Positions 13,701 to 25,700 of a stretch of 64,000 nucleotides of DNA are shown here, piece after piece (the stretch's first letter is position 1; each line of letters opens with the position of its first letter). A model generated the notes under the pieces. That model was not told the origin of the DNA and did not search any database. It saw only the letters and a program-made list of their open reading frames with translations. The stretch is from Acanthornis magna (Eukaryota; Chordata; Aves; Passeriformes; Acanthizidae): positions 6,087,001 through 6,151,000 of the forward strand of contig JAWUZG010000070.1 in the NCBI GenBank assembly GCA_036785705.1, in the 5' to 3' direction. The translations under genes and the position numbers were made by a program.

Positions 13701-16700
13701 ATTTTTTTTTCACCCCATCTGGTGGGGATGCAGCACTAGGTAAACATTTAACTCTGGCAGCAAGACAAGAACTGGTGCAGCTGCTTTTATCATCCATGTC
13801 TTTAACTCTTTGAGTAATTTTCTGGACAAATGTTAGCATTCCATCAGTCCTCCTCCTTTTATTTATTGATTGCAGGGATGTGGAGTAGTACATCTGGAAA
13901 CCTGCTCACTGCCCAGGACTACTGTTTAAATAAACTGCAGCCACCATCTCTTGATTGGGTTGGTCAGAATGGCACATTGCCACAATAAAACCAAAATCAA
14001 ATTGTGATGTTTCTAATTAGAAGCTGTGTTCCTGTGTTTTATTTTTTTTTTTTAATTTTATTTTCTTAAATAATCTATTTACTGATTTAGATAAATAGTC
14101 CTGAAAGAAATGAATCAGTGGACTGATTATTATATTTAGTTAGCTGTTCTTTGTATACATCCCTGGCCTGGATGAAAAACAACCGTATGTTTTTTTTCTT
14201 TAGAAAATATTGGTCCCTGACTTATGCATTCTTTCCTTCAAGAATGTAGGAGGGCAACCAAACAGAGAGGTTATATCCTTCTCAGGAATTCTCTTCCGAG
14301 ATAGGCTTTTGGTTCCCTTCAATCCTAAAATCAAATGAAAAATGACAGTGCAGTTGTATTGGTTTTTTAACACATTTCAAGATATTTACCAGTTTGGGGT
14401 GACAGTAAAAGGACAGCTGTATTTTCTGGTAATGTTGAAAAAGTCTTAAAACTCAACATTGTGGGAGTTTTATGTGGCTGGGATTAAAGACATTAATACT
14501 CATCCTGTTTCCTTAGCAGGCACTGCATTTCTCCCTAACATGGAGTCTACCACGTGAAAAGATGTTGCCTGAAAAGAATGAATATAATTTTTAAAACAAT
14601 TATTTTTAAAGCTATTTTTAAAGCTATTTTTAAATTTTGGTGCTGTCAAAAGAAACAAGTGGCTCGCTAATTTGAATTAGAGGTGTCCTGTGTGCCAGGC
14701 TTTCTTCGCAGTGTGTAAATACACCCATTGCTGTGGGTTTTGGTGAGCTAAATGGAGCTGATGTCTGTTCACCTTGGTGCTTAGCAGTTGAGAGAATGAT
14801 TGCTCTCTGCTGTGGCCTTGTTTTTGGCACAACTGTTTCAAAATGAATATTGGGTTCTGTCCCAGCTCCCTTTATTTCCTTGTCTTTGTGGAAGCTCTTC
14901 CTTGTGTCAATGCTGCCCACTCTAGTCTAGTTTCACTGGCTTTATTATTTTTGCTCTTTTAACACTGGCACTAAAACTATTGTAGTAGTTCCGCATGGTT
15001 TTTTAATTAATTTCTAAATGGCACCGTGGGAGAACTGGAATGGTGGCACTCATCAATGAGCTCACAGTGTTCATATGGTCTTACCATCACCCAAAATCAA
15101 GAGACAAGGGAATTGAGAGTGGCACTCTGTGGTTGTGGGAATCTAATAGCAGGGTCTTGCCCTATCACAGAGCCTAGGAGCTGTTAGCACTTTGACATTT
15201 TTCTCTAGAAGACAAAAGCTCCGAAAGCTATTTAGGAAGCAGGTTTGTGGCAAAGTCAGTGTGATATCCCCTAAGGAGCTATTGTCAAGGAAGACAGCAT
15301 ATCAGAGTCTATAGGATGTGACACATTTCCTCCCCAAAGGAGATGAGGGCATTAGCCCATCCCCTCAGAGAACCGCCTCACGAGATGCACAAGACAGCCT
15401 CAGAATACCATTTGAGGGATTTAGTCCTCTTTTTGGACTTAAACTTTCATTATTAAATCACTATTTTCAGAATCATCCAGCAAGAGTCTCTGGGCTAAAT
15501 CCAACCTTATAAGTTCTCTGGGGTGGGGTGCAGGAGAGATTTACATTCAGGTTGGCAAAGGGCTCAGGCTGGCCAGCTCGAGCTGAAATATCTGTGAAAA
15601 CAATGAAAGGTTTTCACTCAGATTAAAATAATACGTAGTGCTTCATTTTCAAACCAACTCAAACTAGTTTGAGGGGGAAAAACATCAGGTATATCTCTCT
15701 GAAAAAAAGATTCAAGTACATTTTTTAAATCTGGAAAACAAGCTAGAATAGAATGCTTAATATGTAAAAATTTTCAGGGTAGAAACAATTGTCTGTCTTT
15801 CAGTTTTCAAGCTGTTGCACTTTCTCCCTTACCTCTTCATCCATCCATCTTGCTCTGATTAGTTTGGACCTTCTACATCAAAATTAATTTTAAATTGCTG
15901 TTCTTCTGCTTACATCACTTATCTGTGAAATTCTGTTTCATATCTGCTGATGAGTTCCCTGAATGTAACCTGTTTTGCAGAAGAATACTCACAGTAGTTG
16001 TTAAGCAGTTTATCAGCCTTTGAGAAATACTAAGATTTTTCCAGTCTTGGCGATCTTAAACCGATTTTTAAATTAAACATTACACCTTATAAATTGTAAG
16101 TCTGCTAGCTCAATCTTCAAATACAAAGCTACAATTTCAGGAATCCTTAATTTCAAGGATAAAACAAGTAAAACATGCACATATGGCCTGAACACTTATC
16201 CTGCTGGTTAATCTTCTCTATTTATACAGGGTGTTTTTAAAGCGTAATGCAAAATTGTGCATTACAGGAATTTCGCTGTGGGATATTCAGGAGTCACAAG
16301 CCGTCAAAAATTGCCTTCGTCAGCAGTCCCTGCAGGAGCCAGCTTCTCTGTTTTTTCTGTTTACAGCAATAACTTATAATAAGGAAGAGTAATTTGGTGG
16401 TTTTAAGAAAATATTTTTTTTTAAATGGCTCTGCCTTTCTTCTGAGTTGCAGTTCCACTTTCTTTCAATCTCACTTCAGCCACCAGAGGCCTTGGGTGGG
16501 GCACATGGCCATGCCCACTCTCTCAGCACCTCCTGCCTTGCGGGCACAGGGAGATCATAAAATGGTTTGGGATGGAAGGGACCTTAAATCTCAGTGAATT
16601 CCAACACCCTGCCATGGGCAGGGACACCTTCCCTTACATCAGGTCACTCCAAGCTCCCATTCGACCTGGCCTGGGACACTTCCAGGGATGGGGTGTCCAC

Positions 16701-19700
16701 TTCCAGGGATGGGGTGTCCCAGCTTTCCTGGGCAACCCGTGCCAATGCCTCACCACCCTCACAGGGAGCAGTTTATTCCTTGTGCCCTTACAACCAGTCA
16801 TTTGACAGGTTTTTTAATGAGCATTATATTCAGCATTTTCCTTAATTGTTCTTTTTTTTTAAATATATTTGGTAGAAGGCAACTTCTTGCTCTGTAAATA
16901 AATGCATTTCTGGGTATGAAACCTGCAGTACCTACATGTGAGACTGTTGAACAGCTTGAAGCTGTGCTAGGTATATGTTTTATTTTTCCTTTATTGCATG
17001 TCTTTTGTTCTCAGTCTGTGTCTGTGTTCCAGTATGTCCAGATCTGTAGCAGTGCTCCAGCTTTTTTTTTTACCTCTTGGGTTAACAGTTGCAGGGAACT
17101 GATCTGAAGAAGAGAACAGGGACAGGGAAATGTGTATATACACCAGAGACCTTAAAACTGCCTCTCGGTGTGCCTGCAAGTCCTGTTCTTTCAACAGCAT
17201 ATTAAATGTATTGTAATGTATGTTGCCCCTGTTCTGAAGCTCCAAAGCTTAATGAATTCATAGAATGCAGTCAGTCAGGAATTTTGGTATCCAAATTTAA
17301 AACCCATGTGGATAAAACCGGCTGAGAGATCCCCTAGTGCCTCACTATTTGGGATGAAGTTTTCTTTTGCACTCTCAAAACAGGTGTGAGTATCTGTGTT
17401 TGTGCACGTGCATCAGCCTAAGCATGGCTGGACATGTTGTTTGAACAAGCTTGGACTCTGGTCTAGTGATTAATTTTATTTTTTTTTTTACTTTTGAAGT
17501 ATTTATCAAATTTAGTTCTATTTGCTCCCAGCTTATTTAGGCTGCTACATGAGGGATGATATTGACTTTTCTAATACCTGACATAGTACAGGACAAAAGT
17601 CCCTCTTTTTTTTTTCTTATTAGACAATCCTTGCAAAAGTGCAGATCTGTCCCAGCTATCAACCTATTCCCTTAGTTTTTGAAGTACAAGTTCTGTTTAA
17701 TCAGCTTTGGGAACAACTACTACTTTGTACCTAACTATGAGAAAGACTCAGATTTGACACACTCAGAAAGTTTAAAAATGTGAGTTTCCTATGTGGTTTC
17801 ATTCACTAGTCACCCACTGAACTGACTGCGAGTACGTCTTGCTTCTAACTTTTTAATATCTTTTATTAGCCACTGATTTCAGCCTTTGTCTCAAAATAAT
17901 CTAGGTTCACCAGTTTTTTTAAGACTTAGCATGACAGCCTGTGGTGAAAAATTGAGTAAGGAGAAAACAAAGCCCAGTCAGCATACCCAGCCAGGACAAA
18001 TATTTGTGGTGCAATCTTGTGAAAAGAACTGCTTCTTTTTCTCATTTCACATACGCAATTTCTTCTGTGTTCTTGGAAAATAAGTTAAAGTCATTCATGT
18101 TCCAAATCAAGCTCATTGTGCACCAGAAATGCAAAGTGTAATGCAGACTGGTTGCATTTTCACTTAATCTGGCTCTGTATTTATTTTAAAACTCACTGGT
18201 TGAGTGAGGCTCAGCACACTCTGTCTGCATTTAAATGCATTTAGAAAGATTGGCCACTTGATTGTGAGAAAGGCTGTGTTTACTTTGGTGAAAAAGTTAA
18301 TTCTCTGTGATAACACATACAACTCCTAGTCCTGGGACTCATTCACTGAGTGTTTGACTGGAGAGCTGAAATCCGCTTTGTTGCAAAGCAACACATTTCA
18401 GTGAGGCAAAAATTCCATTTCTGTTAAATTGCTTTCCAATTTTCAGGATAATGATGTGTTTAATTTACCACAAAACATGGTAATCTGCCTGCAGTGTGAG
18501 TCTTGACTAGTCATTTAGATTCATTTTATTTAATTTTGATCCTTTTTTTTTCATTTTAGTGACATGTATCTGTGGGTTTTTTACTTAAGTTTATTGTTAG
18601 TTTTCTAGCACTTAATTTTGATATTTTAATGCTGGCAAAGACTTCTGAGTTCCTGGTTTCTGAAAGGAATGATGGTTTTACTATCTGCTCTGCTAACCAT
18701 GGTGCAGACAGGACCTAGAGGCCATTAAGGCTTCAAACAATATGTGGATGGTGTGCTGGACACATTCTCCTATTTCTAATTTTTGCTGTGAGCCAAACAG
18801 CACCACGCAGCCGAGATAATTTCCAATAGCATCATCTTTTCCTGAGCTTTCTTGTAGAACCTAAATGGCTTTGCAAGTTTCCTTCCATGGTTTTTTCTTA
18901 CTGCTCCAGTGCACTGCGACCATTCCCCGCTCACCCTGGTGTCCAGATGTGGTGTGGAGTGCTGAACTTGCACCACGCTGCCCCGTGCTGCTGCCTGTCT
19001 CACCCACATTCCCCACGGCTGTTTCTTCGTGTCACTTCCTCCAGTGTCCCGTGCAGAGAGGGGAGCCACAGCCCAGTGCTGGCCGAGGCCAAGGTGGCCT
19101 CTCATAACCTCTCTCTGTAACTCATCCTCCACCATGGGCCTCCAAGGAGCAGGATCCCAAGGTCTGCTCCTTCTCTCCTTCCCCAGACACATGTTTACTT
19201 GCAGATGTAAGCAAAAAAGCTGAAATTTTTTGGAAGAACATCCGTGGGAAGCAATTTTCCCCCCGAACTCAGTGTTACTATTTTGACACTGTCCCAGGTT
19301 AATATCTATTTCAACAATGACGTGTGTGGACGTTTGTGGGACCGTCTGCTTAATGTATATGTACAGCTGCCACCTAGAAAATAAACTGTGCGGTTCATGG
19401 AAACAGACCACAGCACACAGAGATGGGAAATTCTGGATAATAATAATGTATGCATGGCACCGTCTTATAAATTTTAAAGATTTGATACTCACTGAACAGG
19501 AACAGCCAATTTGATGTCTCCCACTTAGTTCACGTAGTCAATTTTATGTTCTCTGGTTATTCATCATTTGGTTCCTTCACTCCTCCGTCCTTCTAGAAAA
19601 CTTTTTTTCCAACATGGATATTCTAAGCCTATGGTATTTAGGGATTTGGAAAAAAATCCACTAGTTGAATAACGCTAGAGAAATGCTCTAAATGAGGAGT

Positions 19701-22700
19701 GTCTGACAAAGAAATAGTTGCTGCTTCTGCTGAAAAATAGTTCAGGCTATCATGAAAAATCATAGAAATTTTTAATACAAGTTCACTAAGGGAAAAGTAC
19801 ATGTTTCTTTGTGGCTTTAGCCCTCAGGGCTGTTTTTAAAAGTACTCAGAGGCTTGTGTGGCTGTGTACAGCAGTTTTAGCTAGGCTGTAACGTGTCTGG
19901 TTTATTAAGAATGGTTTGGGGTCATCTTGTGTGCTTGGCTAATATTGCAGAATTTACACTAAATTTACTGCCCTTATTTATGCAAAATATTAAGAGTGGT
20001 TTGAATGAAATAGGGGTGATGCTCTACCATAATAAGAATAACTGACTTGGGGAAGATTTGCTATTGAAGCAAAACTAAGAAATCTGGGAACTCAGCCTGA
20101 CCATGGAAACTACTTCTCTCACCACAAATATGACATGTACATTTTATGAAACCTGCTTATTACCAAGGGCCAAATTCTGTGGTCCTTATGCAAGCACAGC
20201 TTTCACTGGAAGTTCACTGAGGACGGTAGAATTTGGCCCCGAGCTATTTCTTTTCCATATGAAATTACTTCATTTGTAATTTCCTCTTCTTATATTTCTC
20301 AGTGACTGCAGAAATGTGAGCTAGTAGTTTAATTTCAACTGAGTAAAAGCTTTGAGGACTCTCTGTGAAATTGCAACTTTATCTTTCAGTGTAATAGAAT
20401 AAAGGAGTAAATTTGTGGACGTGATATTTTACTTAGAGGAAAAAAAACCATATTTGGGTAACTACACAGACAGGAAACCAATGTAAATATGAGTTTTTCC
20501 ATCTAAGTAAGATGAGAAAGGTTTGGGGTTTTGAACCGAAGACCAGTGACTTAGGATGTTACAAAGAGCTGAATTAATATTGGACTTCTGGGATGTCTCT
20601 GTGAGCACTCTGCAGCCACAAGCCACGGTTGATGAGGTCTGGGTTACTTATGTTACCCCAGCTAATTTTGTTAGTGTGGTGCTCAGCCTTGGCTGGTATA
20701 TTCCCTTCCCTGAGGCTGATACAAATGAGCCCATACTGCTCTGCATGGTGCCTTGTAGACACTTCCAGGGAGGAAGGAGAATTGGAGAATGAGGGATTGG
20801 ACCGTGAGGCAAAGGTTGGGATCTAAAGGCGCTGCCAACTCTGTTCATTTTTGTGATTATACCCGTGGCGTGAATTTTCCGGCCTCGGCTTTGTCTTAGC
20901 AATTACACTTAAAACAGTGAGTTTCAGGCTTTAGCTATGAGCTAGCTTTCTTTTCCAGGCTGAATTGCATTACTGATGCTCTTTGAATGTGACTTACCCA
21001 AGATTAATTTCTGAATTATATATAAGTTGTTTAATCAGCTGCGAAACTTTACAACTTTCAACCTTTCATTTCATTAGCTGCGAGATGAATGTCAATAAAA
21101 TGCGTTTGGAAGGCCAGAGCTTGATGACACATGCAGCAAATGCCGCTGAGGACTCTCTTTCGTTTAATGCAGTAATAATAAACACTTCACAGGCAATATT
21201 TCAGCAATCAAGAACACTTTTGCAGGCTTTTCTATCTATATATATTTGGCTAAATGACAAAATCGTGAGTTTTAAAAAAAAAGGCTAAAAAATGAGTCAG
21301 ACTTATTGCCTTAATGTAACCTTCCTGGCTGAAAGTGTATTAATTGGCAGAGTGAATTACCTCAGACCAGAGCAGAGAAAGGCCTCTATTGTGTGATGTG
21401 AAACCTATACTTCTTGGCTTGCACGTTCTTTCCTCGGCGTTGTGATCCTTCCCCTCTGATCAGCAGCCTCCAAACTCAGCCTGGAGAGTTTTATAACGCC
21501 TTTCGATTGGAAGCTCTGTCATTCAGCCCATTTGGGCATTAAACCAAGTTACTGCAAAGCATTTTGTGGTGAAAAACCCTCCTTCCCGTGCAGAGGCTGC
21601 TCCCAGCTTCTTCCCGCGATGCAGTGTGGTGCTTCTTCAACCTTCTAGGGTTAACGTGGGAAAATGGATCGTTGTTTCTCCTTTTATATGTGAACTTTAT
21701 GTTGGAGCCCTTGCTGGGAGCAGATGAGACCCAAGAGCAGAGCCTGCCTCCTTGCCAGCCCTAAGGTTGAGCTCCAGCAATAACCTTGGATAGCAGTGAC
21801 CCAATCATCTGCCGGGCTGGAAGGACTGGGGCGGTCACACAGGGTGGCCTGCGTTCCGTCAAGTGACAGCTTCGTGTAATATGCCTGCCTCACGGCAAGG
21901 ACTCCGCCAGTCTCTGGCCCACAGCATTTCATTATCGGCGCTTTTTTCCCAGTCCAGCAGATGCTGAATTGTTGTATCCGAGATTGAAGGGAAAGCGATG
22001 CAGTCTTGGGTAAAACAGGCATGGTCATCATCTGAGTAAAAGAAGCCATAACTTATGTGTTTTATTCTCTGCTATCACTTTTTCCTTCTCCTTCCTATGT
22101 GTTCAAAGAGAGGAATAATCCCCTTTTTTTTCCGGGGACCCTCAGTGAAGTATTTGGTTAGCAGAAGATGTCTTGCTGATTCTTGGCTGAGAAGAAGTGT
22201 AATGAATGGACTGACAAAACTAACATGAACTTGTAAAAGTCCTTATTGTCTTTTTTTTGGATTTGACAAAGGAAAAGCTTAAGAGAACAAATACTGAGAG
22301 ATTGCACATGAATAAACATGCTATTTCATGCTCGTTGCTGCTCATCAGAGTTAAGTTTAGAATAACAAGGAGGATGAAAGCCCTGGGTTAAATAAGTTCA
22401 GTCTGATTTCCCGTAAGCCAGTATCCCATCGGAGCGAGCATTATTTGCTGCTATAGATGGTTGCTTCTACGGAGAAAATGAGTCTGAACAGGGCTGGAGA
22501 CTCACTGCAACCTTCTCACCCACTCCCAAAAGGTCTCCCCAGGTCAGGGGTGCGACCGGCAGTGGAAAAGCCATGCGGAAAGCTGGGTTTTGCCACTGTT
22601 TCCACTCTATTTGTTCTGTGGAGGAGTAAATTGAGGGCTGGAGTCTTCACGTCTGTCAGTGTGCCACCTTTGAAGGTCTTCTCACAGAGAAATAGGAAAG

Positions 22701-25700
22701 TCAACCACATCTTCAAATTGGTTCTAATTGTTACAGGAAGGCTTTCTGAGCAGTTCCAAGACCATCTTTTTCCACTGAGCTTTTATTACAAAATATTTCT
22801 GGAATTAGATGGAGCAAGAAAAAGAATAACTTTTTTTTCCTTGTCTTTCACAACTTGTAGTTTAAGTCAAGATGACTTTGAAACAAACCTGACCCTGTCC
22901 TCTGTGTTGAACTGGCTTTCTTGCTCTGTGAACTGTGACATGCTCAATCTCTCGGCTCTAAATCAGGGCTGGCAGACCTCCGATTAGCATGCTGGTGTTT
23001 GTAACCTCTAGCACTTTGTATCCCCCCCTTTCCCGCAGGATCTCCTGCCCTCACTGGCACGGGAACCATTGCTGTCACAGTGGATGATGTCAATGACAAT
23101 GTCCCCATGTTCGCCTTTAACATGTATTTTGCCACTGTTCCGGAGGATGCTCCCACGGGGACGGATATTTTGCTCGTCAACTCCTCAGATGCTGATGCTT
23201 CTACAAATGCTGTTATTAGGTAGGTCGATTACTGTTGCTCCATGTAATACTGCCTCATATCTTGCCTGAAGCTTTCTTTTTCCCCAGCGTCCATCACCAG
23301 CGTGCCTTAAAGCTGTAAGACAAAATAGAACAGCTTTATGTGTGTCACTAAATCATTTGAGCAAATCTGTCTTTTTATTGTTCATAGGCTTTTAGAGTTA
23401 TATTAAGGACAAGTAGAGTTGCAGTTACTTAATTTTTGCTGAGTGAAAAGCAAGCCACTTTAACTTTCACCTGCACCCACTACCTGCCTTGCTGCGGCAT
23501 TCACACCTTTTCATGTAGAGGGTAATTTTCGCTGAAAGCAAACATGCTGCTTGAGTAGATTTTTGGTCAATTAATGTCTTCAGTTCAGCATGAAAATCAC
23601 ACAAGATGAGGCGTAAAGCTTATGCCATTCATAAAACCAGCTAAAAGTTAGAATTTGGCATTTTTGCACTGAGTGCCAAAGAGTTTGCAGGGCTCCGTTG
23701 ATGGAACTTAACTGGGCACTGGGCTGAACACTGGCCATTCCCAGTTCCACAGACAAGACTAATGCAGATGCTGGGTGGCAGTGACAAGCTGAAGATTATC
23801 CACTGAGGATGGATACATTGCAAATGGAACGCAAAGCAAATTTGTATTAGTTCTTAATCAGAAGGACACACAGGTAATCTTAGCACATTTAACTGTTGTG
23901 GCTACAAACATCACTGTTTCCAGACTTACAAAGCAAGATATAAAAGTAGCTTCTTTATTTACCTTTGTTAGTTCACCTCAATTCCTTCTTCAAGGAGCGT
24001 AAGAATACCACTGTGTCACTTTTTTTTTTAAAGGAAGTAAAATAAAACAGAACTATGTTATAGCAAAGCAATGTTGATAAAATACTGAAATATTTTCTTT
24101 CCAACTAGCTACAAGTCAAAAATAGAAACTTGATGTTTAGACGTCTTTAGATATTTGAAAATTATCCAAAATTACCATTTATTAAATTGTGAAACAATGA
24201 AGCTTTTAATTCTATTCACTCTTAGTCTAAGAAACTATTTCTGGCAAGCTCCTTTAGGAAAAAAGAATTCCATGCAAAGCATGAATGACTGTAATGATTG
24301 TGTCCCATAATCAGAAATTATCAGAGTGTTCTTGTATTTCTTTAGTGTGGTTAAATTGCTTTAATATCTGTGCCATTAGTCTTTGTCATTCACTCACTAC
24401 TTCATCATAGAATTAGTTGATAAAATTTTTTTTTCCTTCATAAGTAGCTATTAAAAATTGTTTTCAGGTTTTGTTTTACGCTCTTTAGGCTTAGAACATG
24501 GTTTGTTTCTCTTGGACAGAGCTTGTCCAGATTCAGCATTTAAAGTAGATCTTAAAATATGACTGGTATTACAGAACTGGTGAAAGCCAGAAGGACCAGA
24601 ACACGTAAGGTCGTCTTGCCAGAGGTGTTGAGCACTCAGAACTCCTTTTCAGTCTTGTTAAGAGTCTGTTACAAAATTAAACCTTTGGTTTCCAAAAGGG
24701 ATATTTAAAATCCTTGGCTAACATTTTCATGTGAAAATAAAAAAATGTGCTGTGTTTTGAAGGAAGTGGTTAATCTTCTGCAAAACTGTCACCTGCCCAT
24801 AGGTGCCAACTCTTCTTCTCTTGTTTCTGGTGATAACCTGTGAAGTCATTAGAGGAGGCTGATGGGCTTGTAAATGGCAATGCACACTTGAGCAGTCTTG
24901 TTAAAGACAGTAGACATGAGTCAAAAGGCCAGATTTTAAGAGTTTGGATCAAATTCCTTTTATGCCACTTGTCACAGTTAGAGTTTCAGGGGCTTTTTGA
25001 TTTTGTTTAGGTTTTTGGGGTTGAGTTTGGATTTTTTGCAGTTATGTTGAGACACATTTACACTGTCCAATTGGTTTACATGCAGATATAATTCAGAATA
25101 GCTTATGACAAATATAATATGTCTTTATTATTTCCTTAAAAAAAAAAAAAAAAATCATGGATCTTTCCAGTGCTAACATTTGAGCCACTACATATATGTG
25201 GAAACACAGAAGAGAAAGTTTCTGTCTCTGCAACACCTCACTCAGGGTTACATCATTGCAAATCACAGATGAAATGTGCCTGTGCTGCTGCTGTTTTGGG
25301 AGATTTAAGTGGTGCTTTAGGCTTTGTTCACATTCTTTCCATTCTAGAGGCACATTGCTATGGCTGGAGAATAACTGCATATGGCCATCACATTATATCA
25401 TAATTAAGCAATTAAAGTATGCTCGTGGCGTTGTGTAGAGATTAATGACTGAGCGGGAGAAGTTGCCACAGCTTATTACACAGGCTGGCTCTCAGTGCAG
25501 CTTCTGGGCTGTGTTATTAGTGCTGTCATAACCTGTTCTGGTCTTAAAGATGTGAAGATAGAAATATTAATCTCTTCCATTAAAGCCACTCTTTTCTGAA
25601 TCTTTCACAGAATTACCTCAGAAAAGCTGCTACTGTGCTGTACCAGGCTTCTCTGAAGGAGCAATGCTAACCACAGCTGTGTCGGGTCATAAATATTGAG

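Larger units (their letters stand above)
9742..23038 (+). other. FAT4: FAT4 intron 6, the longest intron
   Basis: A 13.3-kb GT-AG intron, phase 1, against 0.7-5 kb for the others. It contains a CR1 fragment (16554-16790), a MITE-like hairpin (20167-20239), a smaller hairpin (9981-10033), a 12-base tandem repeat (14601-14634) and GC-rich islands near 12740-13350, 18870-19170 and 21600-22000. The open frames in those islands resemble no family I know and lack splice context. The stretch 20900-21360 reads like unique, possibly conserved non-coding DNA. Confidence 0.8.

Noticed and set aside
22457..22987. 176-codon + frame ending just before exon 7
   Set aside because: It stops before the exon 7 acceptor, has no cadherin-like sequence and no splice link to FAT4; likely chance.
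25138..25154. 17-base A run as a possible retrogene poly(A) tail
   Set aside because: The sequence upstream has no gene-like content and no flanking duplication was seen, so it is treated as a simple A run.
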